From Spiroplasma clarkii (GTDB lineage: Bacteria > Bacillota_I > Bacilli_A > Mycoplasmatales > Mycoplasmataceae), in the NCBI RefSeq assembly GCF_002795265.1, contig NZ_CP024870.1, forward strand, positions 744,001 to 808,000: a DNA stretch of 64,000 nucleotides, given 5' to 3'. The notes below the pieces were generated by a model that made no database searches, was not told the origin of the DNA, and saw nothing but the letters and a program-made list of their open reading frames with translations. Every line of letters begins with the position of its first letter. The stretch's first letter is position 1. The position numbers and the translations under genes are program-made. Shown here piece after piece: positions 30,942 to 40,030 of this stretch.

Positions 30942-31742
30942 ATGAAGACAGGCAATAACTTAAAAGAATTTTTAGATATAGTTTCAATCAAGTGATTCAA
31001 AGAGAATTTTGATGATAAATTAACAGATTTAAAGAAAAGCATTTTAGAGATTCCTAATGAAAATGCAGATGCAATGGCAATGCAAATTTTTGATGTTCAG
31101 ACATTAAATAGTTATGTCTCTGAAATCAAAGCCAATGTTGATTCATTAGAAAATTACAGTGAAATTGTAATTTTTATGAATAAATATACATTAAATCATA
31201 AAAAATTTCAAGATATTTTTACCAATAAAGAATTAGCAAAAACTGTTGAAAATTTTCAACAAAATAAAGATAAATTAACTGAAATATTATTACAGTCTCA
31301 CATTTCTAATTCACTTGTTATGTTTCAAAATGCCTTAAGTGCTAACCTTGATTTAACAAATAAACTTGGAGCTGATTCGAGTTTGACTGAAATTGATATT
31401 GAAGATTTAGAATATATTTTGATTAAGTTGTTGGAAAACCAAATTTTTGAATTAAATGAATGAAGTTCAAGATTTCCTAAATTTTCAAATAAACTCTCTC
31501 AAGAATTAAAAAATTTAAATGAAAGTAAAAGCATTTTAGAAGTTGCAGACATTAGTCACACAATTGAGCATGTTTTTATGAATACTATTTCAGAATTTTT
31601 AAATGATACTGAAAATACACAAACAATCAGCTCTAGTGCTGAAGAAATTGTTGAAGTAAATAAAGGTGTTGAAATCTCTGAATTTATTTTAATTAAGTCA
31701 TCATTCTGTGCTGAGATTTACAATAAATTCAAAGAGAAATAA
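30942..31742 (+). CDS. Unrecognised helical acidic protein, 266 aa
   Basis: Start ATG 30942 follows TAAGGTGG. Two TGA-Trp codons (near 30992 and 31462) extend the frame both ways. The protein is almost entirely helical, rich in Asn, Glu, Ser and Leu, without signal peptide, membrane helix or known motif. Ribosome-site sequence and spacing mirror those of the divergent exonuclease-like gene. Ends at a bidirectional terminator. Confidence 0.75.
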
Positions 31743-31768
31743 AAGCTTATTTTCATAAGTTTTTTTTT
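31741..31768. terminator. Bidirectional terminator between convergent genes
   Basis: AAAAGCTTAT pairs (one G-T) with ATAAGTTTTT around a TTTC loop; T run on the plus strand. Confidence 0.75.
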
Positions 31769-32534
31769 ATTTATTTTTTAAAAGATATTCATAACCATTA
31801 AAAGAAAAACCAGTCTCATCTTCATTAATTTTGAAATTTTCACTTGTCAAGTTTAAACCTTTAATTTGATTATTTCGGTTTGTAAATGCTTCAATTAAGT
31901 TTGGAATACTAGAGTTAGTTTCAATTTCAAAATTATCTTCATCAAGGTTTGGTGTAATTTTCAAATTTGCAAGAGACCTCATTCAAGCATTTAAAAATAA
32001 ATTTATTTGTCAACTATCAAATGGTCCAGTACTTGACACAGTTAAAAGTAATTTACCAACTGTTTTTCAACCTTTCATAACTGTCACAGCCATTGTGGTA
32101 CTTAAATTTACATTAATAATTGAAGTTTGTGAGAAGTTGAATTCATCAATAAAAATATTTTCAATGATGTAAGTTAAACCTGTAAAGTTAATTTGATCAT
32201 TAACTACTAATGGGTTATAAATTTCTGCAAGTGAGTTATAGTAATTTTGTTTTTCAATATTCCAATCATCACTAATATTGATTATTGGTGAAGTGGTTTT
32301 ACTGATTGATAAACTACCTTCAAAATCTAAGTGTTCAAAAAAACCATTTATATAACTTAAATATTCAAAATAAACTAAGGGAATTTTATTGTTTTGAAAC
32401 AACTCATTGATAGTCTCATCAGTAACAATTGCACTTTTTGAGGGAAATTGCTCAATTGGTTGACATGCCACAGCCAAGGAACTAATTGGGGCACTGAACA
32501 TTATTCCAATCAATGAAAGTAAAGTTTTTTTCAT
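31767..32534 (-). CDS. Lipoprotein, 255 aa
   Basis: Signal sequence MKKTLLSLIGIMFSAPISS ends at lipobox LAVAC, Cys24. The mature protein is Asn/Ile/Ser-rich with no family recognised. The start codon overlaps the stop of the upstream lipoprotein in the sequence TAATG, so its translation probably depends on the first gene. A TGA-Trp near 32066 joins the two parts. Confidence 0.87.
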
Positions 32535-33613
32535 TATGCTGCCTCCTCTTGACTAGGATCTGGAATCACTTCAATGTGAACTTTTGCTACTAATTTGTTT
32601 TGAATTGAGAAATTTTTAACAAACTTAGCTGTAAAATGTTTATTTGGCTCAATAACTTCAGGTTCCTCTTCATCTTCTCCGTCTTCCCCATTGTTTTCAT
32701 CAGCAAATGTTGTTGGGGTTACTTCAGGATCAACTATGATTTCTGTATATTCTAATCCAGTTTGATCATTGGCAAAGTAAAATAATTTATCAATAATTGT
32801 TTTAAGTTCATTATAATCAGCATTATAAACACTAAATTTTAAGGCATAAGTTGCTGGTAGATTAACAACATCAGGTTCCTCACCCTCATCAACTGCATTT
32901 AATTCTAAAGTTGGCATGTTTCCTGTATAGAAACTTATCATAGCAAGATTTAAGGGATTTTTTAGATCAAAAAAGTTATATGTTTCAGCTATGGTGTTAT
33001 CATTTTGCAAATTTTTTATAACTAATGGTTGGATTGATTGTAAATAAAGTTTTTGACTTTCATCAAGTTGAGCATAATAATATTTTAAATTAGCTGTTGA
33101 GGTTGTTAGGTTGACTTGTGAAAAATCATAAATTATTTCTTCTGACTCACTAAAAGGAACTATGTTCATAATCTTTGCTAAGTTATCAATTGAAAATTGA
33201 GAACTTTCTAAGTTTTTATAATAGTTATTGTCAAAAGGTAAACCAGTCAAATTATTATACTCATCAATACCTAACTCTTTACCTTCAAATTCAATGTCAC
33301 CACAAACAAAATTTTGACAATCATTTACTAAGTAGTTTGAATCAGCTTCAAAGATTACTTGATTAGTAGTACTAGTCTCTTTTGTTGTTAATTTTGTTGG
33401 GTCAGAACTTGATTTATCACTAATTTGTTCTAAGGTGTAGTTCATTGTAAATTGTTGACCATCTTTAGATGTAAAAATATTTGTTAGGGCAACAAAATCA
33501 TTTAAATCAACTTTTACTTCTAAACCTGTATTTGTAGTACATGAAACTACTAGTAAAACAGTAGCTAAAGCACCAAAAACTGAGTTGGCTTTTAAGTATT
33601 TTTTCATTGACAT
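32534..33613 (-). CDS. Lipoprotein, 359 aa
   Basis: Signal sequence (KKYLKANSVFGALATVLLVVSC) has its lipobox Cys near residue 24. The start ATG 33613 follows GAGGTGAAAAA; a longer in-frame start upstream lacks a ribosome site. The mature part has an acidic linker (NGEDGEDEEEPEVIEP) near the C-terminus. First gene of a two-lipoprotein unit; no family is recognised. Confidence 0.87.
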   Translation of the reverse strand: MSMKKYLKANSVFGALATVLLVVSCTTNTGLEVKVDLNDFVALTNIFTSKDGQQFTMNYTLEQISDKSSSDPTKLTTKETSTTNQVIFEADSNYLVNDCQNFVCGDIEFEGKELGIDEYNNLTGLPFDNNYYKNLESSQFSIDNLAKIMNIVPFSESEEIIYDFSQVNLTTSTANLKYYYAQLDESQKLYLQSIQPLVIKNLQNDNTIAETYNFFDLKNPLNLAMISFYTGNMPTLELNAVDEGEEPDVVNLPATYALKFSVYNADYNELKTIIDKLFYFANDQTGLEYTEIIVDPEVTPTTFADENNGEDGEDEEEPEVIEPNKHFTAKFVKNFSIQNKLVAKVHIEVIPDPSQEEAA

Positions 33614-33634
33614 TTTTTCACCTCTATTGCTATG

Positions 33635-33664
33635 ATTATAACAATAAAAAAACAAGAATTGCAA
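33635..33664 (-). promoter_or_regulatory. Promoter of the lipoprotein pair
   Basis: On the minus strand TTGCAA (33659-33664) and TATAAT (33635-33640) are 18 nt apart, 21 nt before the ATG. The -35 box lies in the centre of the upstream gene's terminator palindrome. Confidence 0.6.
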
Positions 33665-33672
33665 TTCTTGTC
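33645..33672 (-). terminator. Terminator of the 33693 gene
   Basis: A perfect 20-bp palindrome (33652-33671; ACAAGAATT/AATTCTTGT arms) is followed on the minus strand by seven Ts. Confidence 0.75.
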
Positions 33673-33692
33673 AACTATAATTCGAATTATAT

Positions 33693-34214
33693 CTACTTGA
33701 TTGGTTCACTTGATTTGGGATTACCTTCTTCTCAAAAATTAACTGCAAGAATGTTTTTAATAAATTTGACAGTAATTTCAACATCATTAAGTTCTGAGGG
33801 TAATTTCAAAAAACCATTTGTATATCTTGAAGCAATGTGGACTAAGGTTAAACCAACCATTTCAGGTTCTGCTTTAATTCACTCAATTGGATCTTGATTT
33901 AAAAAGTCTTTAAATCCATATTTTTCAGCCAACTCAGTTTTGAAACTAACAATCCCTTTTTCAAGTCAGTTTTCAATTAACCAATTGATAACTTTATTAT
34001 GAAAAACTAATGGTTCACTTATGTGTTGGTTAGTTAATTTAAAAGCGATTTTTGGGAAAACTTTTAAACCATCTTCAATTGAAGGCATAATGACAATTTC
34101 ATTAATTTTTTCACCATTATCTGCTCTAAAATTCATACCAATAAAACAGGTACCACTTAGGAAGGTAATTTTACCTAGACTAGATTGTTTCAAATTATAA
34201 ACTTTCTTTTCCAT
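33693..34214 (-). CDS. Unrecognised small soluble protein, 173 aa
   Basis: Start ATG 34214 follows AGGAGCGAC. The N-terminal part is beta-rich (GKITFLSGTCFIGMNF), the rest mixed. No signal peptide or known motif. TGA-Trp codons near 33965 and 33737 extend it. Lies between ruvB and the lipoprotein pair with its own terminator. Confidence 0.75.
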
Positions 34215-34352
34215 ATTATGTCGCTCCTATAAATATTTTTATTATTATACACTTAATTGCTATGAATTACTAGATATTTTTGGTTATTCTCAATTGTAGC
34301 CTTTGTTAGTGGGATAAATTTACAAAGAGACCAAATTTGTTAATGTAGTTTA

Positions 34353-35319
34353 CTAGTAAGTTTGAGATTTATCATTAAACTCTTCTAAGAGGAGAACTCC
34401 CCTATCGGTAATTTGTCTCCCCTTTTGAGTCTTGATGATTAACCCATTAACTAATAAGTTGGGTTCAATACTATTTAGGATATACCCATATTGCAGATTT
34501 AAAATTTGTTTAAGTGATTCAAGACCCAAAGATTGATTTTCTTTTAAGATTTTTAAGTAAGCTAAATCCAGTGATGAAAGACCATATTTATAAATATCTA
34601 AACGTCTTAAAACAGTCTTTAAGTACTCTAAATTCAGTGAAACTGGTTTTTCAATAATTAAAAAGTCATGAACCCTTTTTAATAGATTAACTGCAATTCT
34701 AGGATTATTTTTGCAGTGAGTTGCAAGAAACTCAAAGAGTTGAGCATCTAAATTCAGGTTCATTTTTTGACTTTGAATTGCTAAAATTTTACTAATTTCA
34801 GGAATTGAATAACTGGCAAAAATAAAATTAATTGGAAACCGATTAATAAAGGGTGCAGTTAATTTGTTAATTTCAGTAGTTGCAACAATTAGAGTAAATT
34901 GAGGCAGATTAACATTAATAATTTTTGCATTGTACTCTTTGCCAATAATTAGATTGATCTTATTGTCTTCTAAAACAGGATACAGAACTTCTAAAACTTC
35001 TTTTGAAACTGCATGAACCTCATCAATAAAAATGATTTCTCCTTCTTTAATTGATGTTAGAGGAGAAATTATGTCACTCGGTTTTTGTAAGGCAGTTCCA
35101 TTAAGAATATAGATTTTTTTACTTAACTCATAAGCAATTAGGTATGCCAGTGAAGTTTTTCCTGAGACCACTACCTCCATGTAAGATCATGTGGTCCAGA
35201 CGGGTATTTCTTAGTTTGCTTGACTGGATATAAATTTTTAGATTGCCAATAATTTTTTCTTGACCAATGTAAGTTTTAAATGAACTGGGACGTTCAACAT
35301 TATTAAGATTGTATTTCAT
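34353..35319 (-). pseudogene. ruvB: RuvB Holliday junction helicase, frameshifted in the Walker A loop
   Basis: RuvB is the AAA+ motor of branch migration. The N-terminal frame runs from ATG 35319 through HMILHGGSGL and then leaves the family; the next frame resumes at GKTSLAYLIAYEL (35162 down) with Walker B IIFIDEVHA, sensor I ATTEINKL, and a complete C-terminal winged helix. One extra base around 35163-35165 (CTC-A-GGA) explains the break exactly; total length is 3n+1. Without it the P-loop reads GGSGLGKTS. Either a sequencing error or a real inactivating mutation. The start overlaps ruvA. Confidence 0.85.
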
Positions 35320-35854
35320 TAAGCTTAACTAAAGCCTCCTTAATGATTATTTCAGGGTCTTGTCTTTCACTTGTTAATGCTAACACTTTATAAATGTCTG
35401 AAATTTTATATCCCAATTTATGCAATGAATTAATAACCAGCATTTGTTTTTTACTATATTTAATATCAAATACTTTTGATTTAGTTACAGCTACAATTTC
35501 CTTACAAATATTTAGACTCAAGCCTGTGATTTGACAAATTTTGTCCAACTCATTTTCTTTACATAAAGCGATTAATTCTTTGTAACTTAACTTATCAAAT
35601 AATTCGAGCAATGATTTAATACCTAAGTTTTTAATGTCTAACAAGATTTTGCTTAGGTTTCGAGTGGCTAAATCTGAGAAGAAAATATATTCATCCACAT
35701 AGTCATTTCTTACTCGAATTAAGTATAATTGGACTTGTTCTAAATTGACAAAGTCTTTAGTGCCAATAAAGTAACCCAAGTATCCAATTTGATTATTTTC
35801 GATCATTATTTTATGACCTTTTTGTTCAATGATTTTTACTATCATATACAACAT
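35303..35854 (-). CDS. ruvA: Holliday junction branch-migration protein RuvA
   Basis: Binds Holliday junctions and loads RuvB. 183 aa; the OB-fold start (IGYLGYFIGTKDFV), helix-hairpin-helix region (LGIKSLLELFDKLSYKEL) and C-terminal domain III (INSLHKLGYKISDI) follow in the right order, though diverged. Start ATG follows TTGGAGGTAATAAA. Intact, unlike ruvB, which it overlaps by 17 nt. Confidence 0.88.
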   Translation of the reverse strand: MLYMIVKIIEQKGHKIMIENNQIGYLGYFIGTKDFVNLEQVQLYLIRVRNDYVDEYIFFSDLATRNLSKILLDIKNLGIKSLLELFDKLSYKELIALCKENELDKICQITGLSLNICKEIVAVTKSKVFDIKYSKKQMLVINSLHKLGYKISDIYKVLALTSERQDPEIIIKEALVKLNEIQS

Positions 35855-35957
35855 TTTATTACCTCCAAGTATTTAATCGTATGATTTTTTTAAAATTCGC
35901 CTACAAATTTTATTTTTTTATGATGCCCATAATTTTATAACAAAGAAATTTATTGAA

Positions 35958-35998
35958 AATAAAAACCCCACCCTAAATTGAGTGAAGGTTTTTGTTCC
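35958..35998 (-). terminator. Terminator of the 36019 gene
   Basis: AAAAACC pairs with GGTTTTT across an imperfect inner stem, with Ts following on the minus strand. Confidence 0.6.
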
Positions 35999-36018
35999 CC
36001 TTGTATAAATAAAATTTG

Positions 36019-36447
36019 TTATTTTTTTGTTTTAGTTTTTTTAGCTGCTGTTAATTTTGATTTTTTTGCAATAGGTTCTTCGGGATCATTAACCCATTTC
36101 TGTCTATTTTCAGCAAAGAATTCATTTCTTTGTTGAGTAATAACTCTTGCAGTTTTAATTGTAAGAGGTTTACCTGGGTTATACTTACTTTGTAATTCAG
36201 AAATAGCTACACTTTCAGCACCTGTATTTAAAACTTTTTGGATTCTCGCTTTGTTTTTAATTGATTCTTGCACACCTGGTGGTAGACTCTCTAAATTTGA
36301 AACCCCATTTTTTGTCATTCCAGTTCTTTGTGCCCTAGTAATTTGATATGAGCGGTTTGTGCTAGCACTCAATACCTTTGGTCTTGCTGACAATGTTTTT
36401 TCTTCAATAGGTGTTGAAACCTTTTTAGTTGCCTTTTGTACTGCCAT
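36019..36447 (-). CDS. Unrecognised basic protein, 142 aa
   Basis: Start ATG 36447 follows AAAGGAGAGAA. Highly basic throughout, with lysine-rich ends (VQKATKKV at the start, KKTKTKK at the end), so nucleic-acid or ribosome association is possible. No cysteines, membrane helix or known motif seen. Lies downstream of rpsU on the same strand, separated by a terminator. Confidence 0.75.
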   Translation of the reverse strand: MAVQKATKKVSTPIEEKTLSARPKVLSASTNRSYQITRAQRTGMTKNGVSNLESLPPGVQESIKNKARIQKVLNTGAESVAISELQSKYNPGKPLTIKTARVITQQRNEFFAENRQKWVNDPEEPIAKKSKLTAAKKTKTKK

Positions 36448-36522
36448 GTAAATTCTCTCCTTTATAAATTGATATTAATATTATACATTAAAGCCAGTTA
36501 TTTTAAAGAACAATTCTATAAA

Positions 36523-36550
36523 AATAAAAAATTCAGCCTAGCCGAATTTT
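36523..36550 (-). terminator. Terminator of rpsU
   Basis: AAAATTC/GAATTTT stem plus an inner G-T, GC pair closes over TAG, which is also the rpsU stop; a T run follows on the minus strand. Confidence 0.7.
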
Positions 36551-36702
36551 CTATTTTGTTTTTGTTTGTAAATTCTTTTTTCTTTTTTGCTAAGGTGATA
36601 TTCACGTTTTCTTGCTTCAGCTTTTGATGATGCCGCTACTTTTTGAAAACGTTTAAGAGCCTTTTCAATAGGTTCTCCATCACGTATTACAACACTTGCC
36701 AT
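36538..36702 (-). CDS. rpsU: 30S ribosomal protein bS21
   Basis: 54-aa basic protein of the small subunit, near the mRNA start site. Sequence features SVVIRDGEPIEKALKRFQK and KAEARKREYHLSKKEKR are diagnostic. It ends KFG, and the start ATG 36702 lacks a very strong ribosome site (TAGGAG-type sequence lies nearby). Its terminator overlaps the stop codon. Confidence 0.93.
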   Translation of the reverse strand: MASVVIRDGEPIEKALKRFQKVAASSKAEARKREYHLSKKEKRIYKQKQNRKFG

Positions 36703-36893
36703 TTAGTATTCAACTCCTAGTACAATATTAATTATATATATTAATTTTTAATATGCAATTGGTTTTACAAATTTTTTATTTTTTTTCAAACTTATATGTG
36801 GAAAAAATCACCTAAATTTAAAAAAGTTCTGCATTTTACTACCCAACTTTCTTAAAATAATAGATAATATGATTAGTTTAAGGAGAATACAAA

Positions 36894-38069
36894 ATGAAAA
36901 ACATTAATTTGATAATTACTGCTGGGATTGCAGCCTCAAAAGCATTAGCATTATATGAGTTATTGGCAAAAAAATATAATATTAGATTAGTTTTAACAAA
37001 AAATGCTGCAAAATTTGTTGATAAAACTGGGTTAGAAATCTATGATGAAATTTTTGATCAAGAATTTTATTCAGATAATCACACTTTTGGAGACCACCTA
37101 CAACTGGCCTTCACAACTGATTTAAATATTGTTTATCCTGCAACCTACAATTATGTTGGAAAGATAGCTGCTGGGATTAGTGATGATATGCCTTCATTGC
37201 TTTTTGCTGCTAGCAAGGCTCCTTGCTTTTTATTTCCTAGTATGAATTTTAACATGTATGAAAATCCGATCTTTAAAAAAAACCAAGAAATTCTAAATCA
37301 ATTAAATAATTTTCATTGATTTGAAGCAAAAGTTGGTAAAATGGCAAGTGGCCATATTGGAATTGGACGAGCATGAGAACCAAATGAAGTTGTAGAAATT
37401 GTTGACCAACATTTTTTAAAATTTAAAAAATTTAGTGAATTAAAGCTGCTTTTAAATTTAGGTAAAACTAGAAGTTGAATTGATGCAGTTCGTTATATTA
37501 CAAATGCAAGTACAGGCAAAATGGGTTTAGCAATTCGAGATCAAGCAAGTTTTCATTTTCAAAAAGTAACTACAGTTTTTGGTGATAATGATTTCAATCT
37601 TGTGGCTAATGAAAATAACTTTTATGCTCAAACAAATGAGGCAATGTTGATTGAAATGAAAAAGCATTTTGAAAAAGCAGATGTTGTAATTTGTTCAGCT
37701 GCACTTTATGATTTTGAAGTTACTGAAAAAGAAAATAAAAAAATTGAGAAACGCAGTATTACTAATGCAGATCTACAACTTAATTTAAAAGCAGCTGTTG
37801 ATGTTTTATATGAGCTTGGAAAAATTAAAACTCATCAATTCTTAGTTGGGTTTAGTTTGGCAAATGATTTTGATTTAGATAAAGCTTGAACAAAAATCAA
37901 AGAAAAAAATTTAGATATGTTAGTTGTAAATTTAACTTCAGCAATTGCTTCTCACAATAATAAAATTAAAATACTATTAGCAAAAAATAAATCAGTAATT
38001 GATTTCCCTGTATCACAAAAAAATCAAGTTGCACTTGAAATTTTAAAAGCTATACATGACAATATGTAA
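36894..38069 (+). CDS. coaBC: CoaBC: phosphopantothenoylcysteine synthetase/decarboxylase
   Basis: Bifunctional CoA-pathway enzyme. The CoaC flavoprotein half shows TAGIAASKALALYELL, GDHLQLAFTTD, ATYNYVGKIAAGI and the substrate-clamp PSMNFNMYENP. The CoaB half shows DAVRYITNASTGKMG. The decarboxylase's reducing Cys, expected in the motif A-C-G-x-x-G-x-G-R, is Ser152 here (MASGHIGIGR, 150-159). 391 aa. Start ATG follows AAGGAG. Ends at a terminator overlapping its stop. TGA-Trp codons occur several times. Confidence 0.9.
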
Positions 38070-38092
38070 ATTATTTTTTTGAAATAATTTAC
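38067..38092. terminator. Bidirectional terminator between coaBC and the PTS gene
   Basis: TAAATTATTT pairs with AAATAATTTA; the stem spans both stop codons. Confidence 0.65.
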
Positions 38093-40017
38093 ATTTTTTT
38101 TGCATCATTTCTTATCTTAAATATTTTTTTAAAATTCGCTAATGAAATTTGATGCTTATGTTTCAGATAAATTTTTTTATCAGCCTTATAAATTTTTAAA
38201 TCATTTTGTTTCACCTCAAGAATTTTTTTCTTGGACATAATTGATTCAAAAAAAGTTTCAACAATTATTTTTTGGTCAGCTTTAATTTTAAAACAATACT
38301 GATTATTTTTTTGACTTTCAATATTATCAAATCATTTATTGAAATCATTAATATTAATTGGTTTTTTTAATTCTACTTCTAATAATTCATGATTTAATTT
38401 AATAGAACTGATATTTTTATATTTACCAAATCATTCTGTCATTTCAGAAATGTTTGCTTTTAATTGTGCTTGATTATTTAAATTAAGTTTAATTGGTGAA
38501 AAATTAATTTTTCTAAATCAAAAATATGCAATAACTCCTAAAAGTCCTGCAGCAACTACCCCAATTATGGGTACTAAGTAAAATCTTGTATCATTACCAG
38601 TAAACCATGGAATAATTCCGCTAAAAGTAAAATCAATTAGACCTGTCGAAAAAGCAGTTCCAGCCTTAATTTCAAATATTGAAGTGAACAATCCTATCAA
38701 ACCATTTAATGGACTATAAATTAAAAAGAAAAATACGGGTGCAGTATAACAAAATAATAATTCAATTGGTTCAGTAACACCAAGTAACATTGTAGTAAGT
38801 GTTGCATTGATAAACATTCCTAGGTGATTTTTTCGCTCAGCTTTAGGAATTCTAAAGTACATAATTGTTGCCATGGTTGGTAAAACAAATATTGAATTTG
38901 AAAACCCTGGCGCTACAAATCTTGAGGCACGAATATTTAATGTTCATAAATCTTGGATTAATAAACCACCACTTGTGTTTAAAACTTTAAGAGCTAAAAA
39001 TTGATCTCCAACTGCATTAAAAACATCTGATACTTTTGCACCTTCAACTCATGAAGTAATTTTTGTAGCATATTCAAATAAGTAACCTTCAGTTGCTTTG
39101 TTAACACTTTCTAAAAAACTATCAAGATTTGAAATATTAAGATTGTAAAAATAATTATAAGCTGCTTGGGAAAAATCGATCTCACCATTGTAAGCTAATC
39201 TTTGCAAGTAAGTGGCCAATAATGGTCCCTCTAGACCAACAATACTTCCACCAATGTTTGTGTATCAAATTGGTGCCTGTCACAACATTCCAGTTCCAAA
39301 AGGAATAAACATTCTTTGTACCATTCTAAAAATAAAAGCATCTAAACCTTGAGGTGATTTTGCAACTACCTCTCCAATTGCTAGTAACCCTTTTCCTAAT
39401 AGTGGTCAAACGATTGCGAAACAAATTGCTAATGCAACAGCAAAAAGAGGAATAATAATTAATACAAATCTTTCTCCACCAAAAAATTCTAAACCACGAG
39501 GAAGTTTAGTATTTTTTAAATGATTATAAACTAAAATCATAATTGTCCCACAAACTAATCCACCAAAAACTCCTGAGTTAAAAGTAGTAAAACCAAAAGC
39601 TTTGGTTGTAAAAATAGCTAACTGTAAATCTTTTCAAAATAAAATATTAAATTTTGTTGTTGTGATGTCTACTTGGATCAAAGCTGAATTTGTAATTGTA
39701 AAAATTAAATAAAAAATAATTGTTCCATAAATAGCAACTCCCTTATTGTTGGCAAAACCAATTACAATTGCCAAAGCAAATCACATTCCAATATTTGAGA
39801 ATAATAAATTACCAATATCTTTAAAATATTTTGCAACCATTGTCCCTGTTTGATTAAGATCAATAATATTTGCTACAACTAAAAATAGCCCAAAGATTGG
39901 CATTAAAACAATTACAAAACCAAAACTCTGAGATAATTTTTTAAAAAAAGTTTTACTACTGTTCTTTGTATATGCAGATAATTCAAAATCTGCGATCGAT
40001 AGTAATGACTTGTTCAT
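38089..40017 (-). CDS. PTS glucose-family permease (EIIC) with degenerate IIB-like tail, 642 aa
   Basis: The EIIC domain (residues ~25-500) has about ten helices and the conserved GVTEPIELLFCYTAPVFF, placing it in the glucose/GlcNAc family; the sugar is not clear. The ~140-residue C-terminal part has the position and length of a IIB domain: NISSIKLNHELLEVELK (535-551) aligns with N-I-x-x-V-x-x-C-x-T-R-L-R, but the phosphorylated Cys is Asn542 and the T-R-L-R is E-L-L-E. So this IIB cannot carry phosphate as known. It follows the coiled-coil gene by 13 nt. Confidence 0.83.
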
Positions 40018-40030
40018 AATCTAATTCTTT

